Part shown: piece after piece, positions 53,210 through 62,700 of the stretch
How the letters are laid out: every line of letters begins with the position of its first letter
How positions within the stretch are numbered: the stretch's first letter is position 1
Source of the DNA: Propionivibrio sp.
GTDB taxonomy: Bacteria; Pseudomonadota; Gammaproteobacteria; Burkholderiales; Rhodocyclaceae
DNA: 63,231 bases
NCBI GenBank assembly: GCA_029975435.1
Contig: JARKPC010000098.1
Coordinates: forward strand, 1 to 63,231
Direction of reading: 5' to 3'
Position numbers and translations under genes: made by a program
The notes under the pieces: generated by a model
The model's database searches: none
The model's input: the letters and a program-made list of their open reading frames with translations, nothing else
What the model was told of the DNA's origin: nothing

Positions 53210-56200
53210 GTGGTGAAGACAACGGCAGGGCGCGGCGAGAGCACGGACGAAGCAGAGACTGTCGCTCGCAGGATTCCTCTCAAGTACCGGTTGTTTCGCT
53301 GGGCGGTATTTTTTGGCACGCTGTCTGCCATTTCGGCGGGCGTGTATTACGAGGTTCGCGAGTCGTCCTTGCAGGCGACTTTTTTCTCGGCTCTGGCAGA
53401 AAAAATCCGTTGGGACGTGCAGCCCGGGGCGAATGCCGAGTTGTGGCTGCCGCAGTCGGGACCGTATGACCGCCGCCTGGGATACGCCCGAATGAGCGAC
53501 ATGCTGCCGCGTCTTGCCGGTGCCGGTTACGAGATCACAGCCCAGGCGCGACAGTCGGAGGAATTCCAGGAAGCCGTTTTGCGCGGTTTCTATCCGATCT
53601 ACCGCGAAAAGACGCAGGCCGGGCTGACGCTGTTCGACCGCAAGGGGGTTCCGTTGCAGCAGAGCCGCTTTCCGGAGCGGCAGTACGCGTCGTTCGACGA
53701 TATTCCGCCGGTACTGGTCAATGCTCTGCTCTATGTCGAAAATCGCGACCTGTTGACGCCCGATTACCCGCGGCGGAATCCGGCTGTCGATTGGGGGCGT
53801 TTCGCCCGCGCCGCGGTCGGGCAGGGCTTGCGCGTCATCGATGGCGAGGGCAGTCGCGCCGGCGGCAGCACGCTGGCGACGCAGATCGAGAAATTTCGCC
53901 ACTCACCGGGAGGACGTACGCACGGCTCCGGCGACAAGTTGCGGCAGATGGTTTCGGCCTCGCTGCGGGCCTATCTCGATGGCGAGGAAACGCTGGATGC
54001 GCGCCGGCGCATCGTGCGTGATTACCTCAACTCGGTGCCGCTCGCCGGATTGGCCGGCTATGGCGAAGTCAACGGCCTCGGCGATGGGTTGTGGGCGTGG
54101 TACGGGCGCGATTTCGCGACGGCGAACCGAATCCTGGCGGACGAGAATGCCGATCTGCAACTGCGCGCGCAGGTGTTCCGCGAAGCGCTTTCCCTGATCG
54201 TTGCGCAGCGCCGTCCTTCCGGGCTGCTGCTCGAATCCACCGAACGGCTTAACCGCCTGACCGACAGCTATCTGCGCCTGCTGGCCGGCGCCGGCGGGAT
54301 TCCCGAAAGCCTGCGCGATGCGGCTTTGCGCACGCGTCTGGCGCCGGCGCGCCGAGTCAGGGAGAACGGCAGCGTATCCTTCGTTTCGCGCAAGGCGGTG
54401 AACGACGTGCGCGTGATGCTTGGAGAACTGCTCGCCGTCGAGGATCTGTACGCGCTCGACCGTTTCGACATGGAGGCGAGGACGACGCTCGACGCCGCCG
54501 CGCAATCGGCGGTCACGGCACAGCTCTCGCGCATGGCCGACTCGGACTACCTGCGCTGTGGCGGCTTCCGCGAACCCCGGCTGCTCGCCCGCGGCCAGCC
54601 ATCCGGCGTCAACTACAGCTTCACGCTCTACGAGACGACGCCGCTCGGCAACCTGCTGCGTGTGCAGGCGGACAACCTCGATCAGCCGCTCGACATCAAT
54701 TCCGGCACCAAACTCGATCTGGGCTCCAGTGCCAAGTTCCGCACCCTGGTGTCCTACCTGAACGTCATCGCCGACCTGCACCGGCGCTACGCCGGAATGG
54801 ATGCCAAGGAACTCGCCGAAATTGCCACCCGCCCTGGCGACCGGCTGAGCAGCTGGGCCATCGGCTACCTGCGCGACCACCGCGAGGCCAATCTTGCGGA
54901 AATGCTCGATGCGGCGCTGGAGAGGCGCTACTCGGCAAACCCCAACGAGACCTTTTTCACCGGCGGCGGGGTGCACCGCTTCTCCAATTTCAAGCGCGAG
55001 GACGACGGGCAGACACCTACCGTCGCCGGGGCGCTCGAACAATCGGTGAACCTGGTGTTCGTCCGTATCATGCACGATGTGGCGCACTACCATGCCTACG
55101 AGGCAGAGGATGCGCCGGCCCGCGGGCTGCGCGAAGGTGATGCCAAAACCCGCGAAGAATTCCTCAATCGGTTCGCCGAACGCGAGGGGATCGGCTTCCT
55201 GCGCACCTTCTGGCACAAATACCGCGACATCGACCCGGCCGAGCGCCTCGACATACTGGCCGATTCGGCCCCGGCGCGGCAGGCTCCGCTGGCCGCGGTG
55301 TTCCTGGGTGTGAATCCGGACAGTTCCTTCGATGCATTTGTCACCTTCATGCGCCAACGTCTTGGCGACAAGGCCGGCAGCGAAGCCGGCCTGCGCCGCG
55401 TGTACGACGCCCACGCGACGCGCCAGTACAACCTTTCGGATCTCGGCTATCTGGCGCGCGTTCACCCACTCGAGCTGTGGCTGGTGCGCTATATGCGGGC
55501 GCACCCTGACGCCGGATTGCGGGATATCGTTGCCGACAGCGTCGCCGAGCGTCGCGAGGCCTCGCGCTGGCTGTTCGCCAGCCGCTTCCGCCATGCCCAG
55601 CAGGTGCGCATCGACATCGTCGTCGAAGTCGCGGCCTTCGAGCGCATTGCCGCGGAGTGGCGCCGGCTGGGCTATCCGTTCGAACAGCTGGTGCCCTCGC
55701 TGGCCACTTCGATCGGCAGTTCGGCCGACCGGCCGGCGGCACTTGCCGAACTGATGGGCATCGTGGTCAATGATGGGGTTCGTCGCCCGACAGTGCGTGT
55801 CGATAGCCTGCTCTTCGCCGCCGAAACGCCTTACGAAACACGGCTCGAGCGCCGCACCGAGGCCGGAGAGCAGGTGCTGCTACCCGAAGTCGCCCAGACT
55901 GCCCGGCGTGCCTTGCTGCGCGTTGTCGACAGCGGTACCGCCCGGCGGGTCAAGGATGTCTATCGCGATACCGACGGCAAGCCGATCCGCGTCGGCGGCA
56001 AGACCGGTACTGGCGATCACCGTTTCCAGACCATCGGTGCCGACGGCGAAGTCAAGAATTCGCGCGTGATGAACCGTGCCGCGACGTTTGCCTTTTACCT
56101 GGGCGATCGCTTCTACGGCGTCGTGACCGCCTTCGTTCCCGGCGCCAAGGCGGCCAACTACGATTTCACTTCGGCCTTGCCGGTGCAGATCCTCAAGGAA

Positions 56201-56284
56201 CTGCAACCGGTGTTGCAGCCGCTTATTTCAGGGGGGGGAGCCGTTCCCGGGCGTTGCGCCGGGATCGGGCGCTCGAGCGGCTAG
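53210..56284 (+). CDS. Class A penicillin-binding-protein-like enzyme with divergent GT51 domain
   Basis: A 1024-residue membrane-anchored protein, with one helix at about 31-48. A glycosyltransferase-51-like region follows: Glu177 in VENRDL, GGSTLATQ (218-225), and KLRQM at 243-247 where active enzymes have Glu in place of Gln. A transpeptidase region has Ser506-Ser-Ala-Lys509, Ser612-Val-Asn614 and Lys931-Thr-Gly, all intact. About 315 residues separate the last two, well above the usual gap. The GTG at 53210 is the chosen start; a GTG at 53213 is equally likely. It is transcribed after purF and converges on the binding-protein gene. Confidence 0.75.
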   Translation: MVKTTAGRGESTDEAETVARRIPLKYRLFRWAVFFGTLSAISAGVYYEVRESSLQATFFSALAEKIRWDVQPGANAELWLPQSGPYDRRLGYARMSDMLPRLAGAGYEITAQARQSEEFQEAVLRGFYPIYREKTQAGLTLFDRKGVPLQQSRFPERQYASFDDIPPVLVNALLYVENRDLLTPDYPRRNPAVDWGRFARAAVGQGLRVIDGEGSRAGGSTLATQIEKFRHSPGGRTHGSGDKLRQMVSASLRAYLDGEETLDARRRIVRDYLNSVPLAGLAGYGEVNGLGDGLWAWYGRDFATANRILADENADLQLRAQVFREALSLIVAQRRPSGLLLESTERLNRLTDSYLRLLAGAGGIPESLRDAALRTRLAPARRVRENGSVSFVSRKAVNDVRVMLGELLAVEDLYALDRFDMEARTTLDAAAQSAVTAQLSRMADSDYLRCGGFREPRLLARGQPSGVNYSFTLYETTPLGNLLRVQADNLDQPLDINSGTKLDLGSSAKFRTLVSYLNVIADLHRRYAGMDAKELAEIATRPGDRLSSWAIGYLRDHREANLAEMLDAALERRYSANPNETFFTGGGVHRFSNFKREDDGQTPTVAGALEQSVNLVFVRIMHDVAHYHAYEAEDAPARGLREGDAKTREEFLNRFAEREGIGFLRTFWHKYRDIDPAERLDILADSAPARQAPLAAVFLGVNPDSSFDAFVTFMRQRLGDKAGSEAGLRRVYDAHATRQYNLSDLGYLARVHPLELWLVRYMRAHPDAGLRDIVADSVAERREASRWLFASRFRHAQQVRIDIVVEVAAFERIAAEWRRLGYPFEQLVPSLATSIGSSADRPAALAELMGIVVNDGVRRPTVRVDSLLFAAETPYETRLERRTEAGEQVLLPEVAQTARRALLRVVDSGTARRVKDVYRDTDGKPIRVGGKTGTGDHRFQTIGADGEVKNSRVMNRAATFAFYLGDRFYGVVTAFVPGAKAANYDFTSALPVQILKELQPVLQPLISGGGAVPGRCAGIGRSSG

Positions 56285-56302
56285 ATGTCGGCTGTAACCG
56301 GA

Positions 56303-57214
56303 TCAGTTCGGCAGCCAGGCAGTTGGCATCTTGAATGAATCGCGCAGCATGTAGCTCATGGGCATCCTGAGGTTGTTCCGGTGCGGCGGAATCGGCGATT
56401 CGAACCACTTGCGGTAGATGGCGTGGACTTCTCCGCTGGTGATGATGCGGGCGATTTCCGTATCGACCAGCTTCTTGAACGACGGATCGTCCTTGCGCAG
56501 CATGATCGCCAACGGCTCCACCGTCAGCGCTTCACGGGTAATGGCATAGTCATCCGGGTTTTTTGCCGTGGACCGCAGGCTGTAAAGAAGCACGTCGTCC
56601 ATGATGAAGGCGTGAGCCTTGCCGGATTCCACGAGAGCAAAGGATTCCACGTGATCCTTGCCAAGAATCACTGTCGCGCGTAGCGAGCGCTCCTCATTGC
56701 GCTCCTTGAAGAAGCGTTCGGCGCTGGAGCCCTGCGTGGTGACCACGGTTTTTCCGGAGAGATCGAAGATCGATTTGATGCCGCTATCCTCGCGCACCAG
56801 CAGGCGCGCGGCGGCAATGAACGTCGGAATGGTGAACTCGACTTCTTTGCGGCGCTCCGCGGTGCTGGTGGTCGATCCGCATTCGAGATCGATTTCGCCG
56901 GAAGTCAGGGCCGAAATGCGGCTGGATGTCGACACCGGAACGTACTTGACAACGAGGTTGGTGCGTTTCAGTTCCCGTTTGACGGCCTCGATCACTTTGG
57001 TACAGAGCTCGATTGAATAGCCGATCGGCTGCCTGGTTTCCGCAAGATAGGAAAAAGGGGGAGAGGATTCGCGAAAGCCGATGGAAACCGCGCCCGTTTC
57101 GGCGATCTTCTGCAGTGTCGCCGCGGATTGAGCGCCAATCGGCAGCAGCAGGGACAAGAGGAAAAATGCGGATAAGCTTCCTTTGCGGAAATCGCGATAT
57201 CGGTTGTTGCTCAT
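56303..57214 (-). CDS. Amino-acid ABC transporter binding protein, GltI-like
   Basis: A 303-residue periplasmic protein. A signal peptide runs to about residue 31 (GAQSAA). The family features are GFRESSPPFSYL, GYSIELCTKVIEAVKRE, the ligand site GEIDLECGSTTSTAERR, and FIMDDVLL. The pattern is that of the glutamate/aspartate-binding GltI type. The ATG at 57214 follows GGGAG. Permease and ATPase genes are absent nearby, so it is an orphan subunit. Confidence 0.88.
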   Translation of the reverse strand: MSNNRYRDFRKGSLSAFFLLSLLLPIGAQSAATLQKIAETGAVSIGFRESSPPFSYLAETRQPIGYSIELCTKVIEAVKRELKRTNLVVKYVPVSTSSRISALTSGEIDLECGSTTSTAERRKEVEFTIPTFIAAARLLVREDSGIKSIFDLSGKTVVTTQGSSAERFFKERNEERSLRATVILGKDHVESFALVESGKAHAFIMDDVLLYSLRSTAKNPDDYAITREALTVEPLAIMLRKDDPSFKKLVDTEIARIITSGEVHAIYRKWFESPIPPHRNNLRMPMSYMLRDSFKMPTAWLPN

Positions 57215-57588
57215 GACCACTCCCTGGAATTTTTTGCAGACTTTCGGAAAAGAACCCAAGCGCGAAAGGCGCGGAAATTTTGCCGGTTCTTGTGCGACTC
57301 GTTTTCTTGCATCGGCGCGGCCTTGCTTCTCATAGCACGGACCGTGCCCGGGCAATGCCAGGTGTGAACTGTCCTGTGTCGGCGGTAATGCGGAAGGCCA
57401 TGAGGATGAACTCGCCGTGGAAGCCGCAGATGTTCGGAAGGGCGGATTTTTAGGATGTCTGGCGTCCGGGAAAGCGGAAGTCCCGTTGCTTCAAATCGAC
57501 GAGCTGCGGGCGATGTGGTCTGATGCGCTTCTTTGCCGGGCGGATAAAAAGGAGACCGGCATTCCGCACGGCGCGGGCGAACGGATTC
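57215..57588. other. Intergenic region, no gene confidently seen
   Basis: About 374 bases between the binding-protein start and the end of the NAD(P)HX repair gene. A GTG-started 63-codon frame on the plus strand begins at 57417 but lacks a clear ribosome site and runs into the repair gene. It was not called. The minus-strand promoter of the binding protein likely lies at 57215-57330. Confidence 0.4.
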
Positions 57589-59070
57589 CTATCGGATCCA
57601 TTCGTTGAAGCAGGTCCGGGCGCTGTCGATCAGTTCGCCCGCTGTCATGCCGATCGGGCCGATGCCATTGGCCGCGAGCCGGTCGGCGGCGCAACCGTGC
57701 AGATGTACTGCGGCGAGCAGGGCGTCCAGGGGCGGCCATCCCTGGGCCAGCAGGGCGGTAGCCAGACCGGTCAGCACGTCACCGCTGCCGGCCGTGGCCA
57801 GGCCCGGGTTCCCGGTGGTGTTGATGAACCAGCGGCCATCGGGAGTGGCCACAACCGTGCCGCAGCCTTTCAAGGCCACGTGCGCGTCGAAGCGGGACGC
57901 TAGTTCCAGTGCGGCGGCAAGTCGGTCGTTCTGAATGTCGGAAGTCTGGCAGTCAAGCAGGCGTGCGGCTTCTGCCGGATGCGGGGTGAGCAGGGTCGGA
58001 GCCGTGCGTGCGCCGAGCGCGACATGCAACTCGCCGTTCTCGGCGATCCGGTTCAAGGCATCGGCATCGAAGACAAGCGGAACATCGAGGCTGCACGCAT
58101 TCTCGATCAGGTCGATCACTTCTCCGTTGTTGCCCATGCCCGGCCCGCATCCCAAGGCCGACAGATCGGTGGCCAGCAGCCGGTCGGGTCGGCGGATCAT
58201 CAGTTCCGGCTGCGCCGGATCGAATGGCGGTGCCTTTTCGTCGATCAGCCCCAGATAGACGCGCCCGCTGCCGAGGCGCAGCGCGGCGCGGGCAGCCAAC
58301 AGTGCCGCGCCGACCATGCCTGCGGTTCCGCCGAGAATGACTGCGCTGCCGAAACTGCCTTTGTGCGAGTTCAGCTTCCGGGGTTGAAGTTGTGCCCTGA
58401 AATCGTCAAGCGTGATGCAATGTCCCGGATGCACGGCGAAACCCGGCGTGTCGATATCGAGCGGGGCAGTTTCGACCTTGCCGCAGAAATCGGGGCCGTC
58501 GGCGGTGAACAGTCCGGGTTTCGCGGCGATGAAGGTGATCGTATGACTGGCGCGGATGGTCGCACCCCGTCGCGTTCCCGTATCGGCATCGAGTCCACTC
58601 GGGCAGTCGAGTGCCAGCAGCGGGCTGCCGTCACGGCGCGACAGCGTGTTGGCCTGCTCGATCAGGGCGGCGTGAAGACCGCCGATCTCGCGCTTGAGAC
58701 CAATGCCGAAGAGTCCATCGATGATCAGCGACCAGCGCCTCCCGTCGGGGATGCTCGCGCAGATCCGGCCCCCGCCGGCAGAGAAACGTTGAAATGCGTC
58801 GGCGGCATCGGTTGGCAACGTGGCGACGTCTCCGCTGAATACCACGCAGGTATCGAAAAAACGCTCGCGCAGCAGGCGGGCGGCCTCGAAGGCATCGCCG
58901 CCATTGTTGCCGGGACCGGCGAGGACCAGTATCGGAGCGTTTCGGTCGGTGCAGATGGAGTTGGCTAGTTCGGCGGCGGCGCGGCCGGCGCGCTGCATCA
59001 GGGGAAGGCCGGAAGCGGCGGCTTCAATCCGGCGGATGTCTTCGGTTCGATAGATCGGCGCGGGCGGCAT
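57589..59070 (-). CDS. nnr: Bifunctional NAD(P)H-hydrate epimerase/dehydratase
   Basis: A 493-residue repair enzyme. The N-terminal half (1-210) is the YjeF_N epimerase, with LVLAGPGNNGGDAFEAARLL. The C-terminal half (about 225-493) is the ADP-dependent dehydratase, with the ribokinase-like NTTGNPGLATAGSGDVLTGL. Together they rescue hydrated NADH and NADPH. It is in the fused form usual in bacteria. It stands alone on its strand and diverges from the small DUF1289 gene. Confidence 0.95.
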   Translation of the reverse strand: MPPAPIYRTEDIRRIEAAASGLPLMQRAGRAAAELANSICTDRNAPILVLAGPGNNGGDAFEAARLLRERFFDTCVVFSGDVATLPTDAADAFQRFSAGGGRICASIPDGRRWSLIIDGLFGIGLKREIGGLHAALIEQANTLSRRDGSPLLALDCPSGLDADTGTRRGATIRASHTITFIAAKPGLFTADGPDFCGKVETAPLDIDTPGFAVHPGHCITLDDFRAQLQPRKLNSHKGSFGSAVILGGTAGMVGAALLAARAALRLGSGRVYLGLIDEKAPPFDPAQPELMIRRPDRLLATDLSALGCGPGMGNNGEVIDLIENACSLDVPLVFDADALNRIAENGELHVALGARTAPTLLTPHPAEAARLLDCQTSDIQNDRLAAALELASRFDAHVALKGCGTVVATPDGRWFINTTGNPGLATAGSGDVLTGLATALLAQGWPPLDALLAAVHLHGCAADRLAANGIGPIGMTAGELIDSARTCFNEWIR

Positions 59071-59197
59071 GGCGGAAGACCGGGAGTCGAGGCGTCATTC
59101 ATTCTACCTTGAACCCGGATCGTCCGTCAGGGCGCGAAGCGAACGTATTTGCGGTTGGAGCATCAGAGCCTGATAGCCAATACGCCAGTCTTTACGA

Positions 59198-59395
59198 ATG
59201 AATCCGACCAACCCTCATCTTCCGAAAACCGCTTCGCCCTGCATCAACGAGTGCCGGCTCGACCCGCGGACGGGTTGGTGCCGGGGCTGCCTGAGAACGA
59301 TCGATGAGATTTCGGCCTGGCCCGATGCTTCGGAAGCCGCGCGGCGAAGTATTCTGGAAGTCGTGCTGAAGCGACGCGGGGAATTGAGCGCATGA
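59198..59395 (+). CDS. DUF1289 family small protein
   Basis: A 65-residue protein of the DUF1289 family. Its four Cys lie in PCINECRLDPRTGWCRGCLRT, followed by DEISAWPDASE. The Cys spacing suggests a metal-binding knuckle. Function is not known. It overlaps the next small gene by four bases (ATGA). Confidence 0.88.
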   Translation: MNPTNPHLPKTASPCINECRLDPRTGWCRGCLRTIDEISAWPDASEAARRSILEVVLKRRGELSA

Positions 59396-59577
59396 ACGAT
59401 CAGGCTGAACGTCGCGAGACGGTTTACGTCTGCGCCGGCATTTGCCGGCCAAACCCGAAAACGAATACCTGCGTCGGCTGCGGTCGCCCGTGGGATGTCG
59501 TTCCCAAACCTGACTCCCAGTTCAAGCCCGAAAGCGGTTCTGGACAGCCCGCCGATTCGCTTCGCCGTATCGAGTAG
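59392..59577 (+). CDS. Small Cys-motif protein, DUF1289-like
   Basis: A 61-residue protein with YVCAGICRPNPKTNTCVGC near its start. The spacing of the four Cys (CxxxC-x8-CxxC) equals that of the DUF1289 gene just before it, so the two look like a tandem duplication that has diverged. The rest is short and polar. It is translationally coupled to the upstream gene. Confidence 0.65.
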   Translation: MNDQAERRETVYVCAGICRPNPKTNTCVGCGRPWDVVPKPDSQFKPESGSGQPADSLRRIE

Positions 59578-59711
59578 GCAACCCTCTGTTGCTGTGCGTC
59601 CGTGGCACGAATGCCAACCCGGCCCGAGAAGGGGTTCTCTCGGCTATAATGCCGCCTTCTCCTTGTTTTCAGGCAGATTTTGCCTATTTCCTGCTCTTTC
59701 CCAGGTAGACC

Positions 59712-62700
59712 ATGGCCGACATCCTCTTCTTGCGCGGGGCTCCCGCTTTTTCCGTTTTCCGGCTGCAGGGCTTGCAGCAACGCATCCAGGTCGTGGTTGC
59801 GGGCGCCCGGATCGTCAGCGCCGACTATTGGCACTTCGTCAAGCTGAACAAGCCGCTGGGCGATGAGGGAAAGCGCCAGTTGGCGGCGCTCCTGGAGGAG
59901 CGTCCAGCCGACCCGGCGGAGGGCGGAGACCTGTTTCTCGTCACCCCGCGCATCGGGACGATCTCGCCGTGGTCGTCCAAGGCCACCGACATCGCCTGGA
60001 ACTGCGGGTTGGATGCTGTCGAGCGCATCGAGCGCGGTATCGCGCTGCGCATCGAGGGATGTGGAAATATGCGTGCGCAGGTAGCCGCTTTGTTGCATGA
60101 CCGCATGATCGAGGCCGTGCTCGCGGATTTCGGGCAGACCGCCGAGTTGTTCCGCCATTTCCCGCCGAAACCGATGTCTTCGGTCGACCTGCTGGCCGGC
60201 GGCCGTGACGCGCTGGTCGAGGCCAACACGCGCCTGGGGCTTGCACTGTCCGAGGACGAGATCGATTATCTCGTCGATCTGTTCGTCGTGAAAACCGGGC
60301 GCAATCCGACCGACGTCGAACTTATGATGTTCGCGCAGGCCAATTCCGAACATTGCCGGCACAAGATCTTCAATGCCTCGTGGATCATCGATGGCGAAGC
60401 GAAGAAGGAGACGCTGTTCGGCATGATCCGTGAAACGCACGCGGCACATCCGGAAGGCAACATCGTCGTCTATTCGGACAATTCCTCGGTATTCGAGGGC
60501 GCCGAGGTCGAGCGCTTCTACCCGGACGCGGAGGGTACGTACCGCTGGAACAGGGAATTGACCCACATCCTGGCCAAGGTCGAGACGCACAACCACCCGA
60601 CGGCCATTTCGCCGTTTCCCGGCGCCGCTACAGGCTCGGGCGGCGAAATCCGCGACGAAGGCGCCACCGGTCGTGGATCCAAGCCCAAAGCCGGCCTTTG
60701 CGGCTTTTCCGTGTCCAACCTCTATTTGCCGGACGCGCGGCAGCCCTGGGAAGCGGCCATGGCCGGCTACGGCCGCCCGTCGCGCATTTCTTCGGCGCTC
60801 GACATCATGTTGGAGGGGCCGATCGGTGCGGCGGCGTTCAACAACGAATTCGGCCGCCCGAACCTGGCCGGTTATTTCCGCACCTACGAGCAGGCCGTGG
60901 GGCAGGGGGGCGACGCCGTCGTGCGCGGCTACCACAAGCCGATCATGGTGGCTGGTGGCGTCGGCAACATTTCGGACAGTCAGTCGCACAAGGCGCCGAG
61001 CTTTCCTCCCGGCACTCTGCTCATCCAGCTCGGCGGGCCTGGCATGTTGATCGGGCTCGGCGGCGGCGCGGCCAGTTCGATGAGCACCGGAACCAACGCC
61101 GAAGACCTCGATTTCGCGTCGGTGCAGCGCGGCAACCCGGAAATGCAGCGGCGCGCGCAGGAAGTGATCGACCGTTGCTGGCAACTGGGTTCGCCGGCGA
61201 GGGACATCGCGGCGCCGGGCGATGGCAACCCGATCCTGTCGATCCACGACGTTGGCGCCGGTGGTATCTCCAACGCGCTGCCGGAATTGGCGCACGGCGC
61301 CGGCGTCGGTGCGCGCTTCGAACTGCGCGACGTGAAGATCGAGGAACCGGGCATGTCGCCGGCGGAAATCTGGAGCAACGAATCGCAGGAGCGTTACGTG
61401 CTGGCCATTCCGCCGGGCCGCCTGCCCGAGTTCCAGGCCATGTGCGAGCGCGAGCGCTGCCCGTTCGCCGTGGTCGGCGTGGCAACGGATGACAACCGGC
61501 TGGTCGTGGCCGACCGGCATTTCGGCAACAACCCGGTCGATATGGACATGGACGCGCTGCTCGGCAAGCCGCCGCGCATGACGCGCGATGTGACGCACCT
61601 GCCGGCGGCGGATGTGCCGTTCGACCCGTCGTCAGTCGATGTCAAGGAGGCCGCCTACCGCGTGCTGCGCCTGCCGACCGTGGCTGACAAGACTTTCCTG
61701 ATCTCGATCGGCGATCGCTCCGTCGGCGGCATGACGGCGCGCGACCAGATGGTCGGGCCGTGGCAGGTGCCGGTGGCCGACGTGGCGGTGACGACGATGG
61801 GGTTCAATACGCTGCGCGGCGAGGCGTTCGCCATGGGCGAGCGCACGCCGGTAGCGATCCTCGACGCGCCGGCCTCGGGCCGCATGGCCGTCGGCGAGGC
61901 GCTGACCAACATCGCCGCGGCGCGCATCGCCAAGCTTGGCGATGTCAAGCTCTCGGCCAACTGGATGGCGCCGGCCGGCGTCCCCGGCGAGGACGCGCGG
62001 CTGTTCGACACGGTGCGCGCGGTATCCGACCTGTGCCAGAAGATTGGCGTATCGATCCCCGTCGGCAAGGATTCGCTGTCGATGCGCACGGCCTGGGACG
62101 ACCAGGGCGAAGCGAAGCAGGTGGTCGCACCGCTGTCCCTGATCGTCAGCTCGTTCGCTCCGGTGCAGGACGCGCGGCAAACCCTGACGCCGCAACTCAA
62201 ACTGGACGGCGGCGATACCGATCTGGTACTGATCGACCTCGGCGAGGGCCAGAACCGCATCGGCGGTTCCGCGCTGGCGCAGGTCTTCAACGCCACCGGT
62301 TCGAAGGCTCCGGACGTCGATGCCCCGGAGTTGCTCCCGGCTTTCTTCAAGGCGGTACAGAAACTCGCCGGCGACGGCATGCTGCTGGCGTACCACGACC
62401 GCTCGGACGGTGGCCTGTTCGCCTGCGTTGCCGAAATGCTCTTCGCTTCCCGCTGCGGCGCCACCATCGACCTCGACGGCCTGTGCGACGGCACGCGGCG
62501 CGGCCAGGTGAAAGCCCTGTTCAGCGAGGAACTTGGCGCCGTCGTGCAGGTGCGCCGCTCGGTGCGCAACAACGTCCTGTCGACATTGCAGATGGCCGGC
62601 CTCGGCGCCACCGTCATTGGTGCGCCTGATCATAGCGGCGAACTGCGAGTTTTCTGCAAGAACGACGCGGTGTTGTGCGAAAAACGTGTCGACCTGCATC

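Noticed and set aside
53903..55594. 563-codon minus-strand open frame opposite the PBP-like gene
   Set aside because: Antisense shadow of a gene with intact transpeptidase motifs on the plus strand.
57417..57608. 63-codon GTG frame upstream of the NAD(P)HX repair gene end
   Set aside because: Lacks a ribosome site and overlaps the 3' end of the repair gene on the other strand; not convincing.
59424..61598. 724-codon minus-strand open frame opposite purL
   Set aside because: It is the antisense shadow of purL, typical in high-G+C DNA; composition is His/Arg/Gly-rich and no domain is visible.
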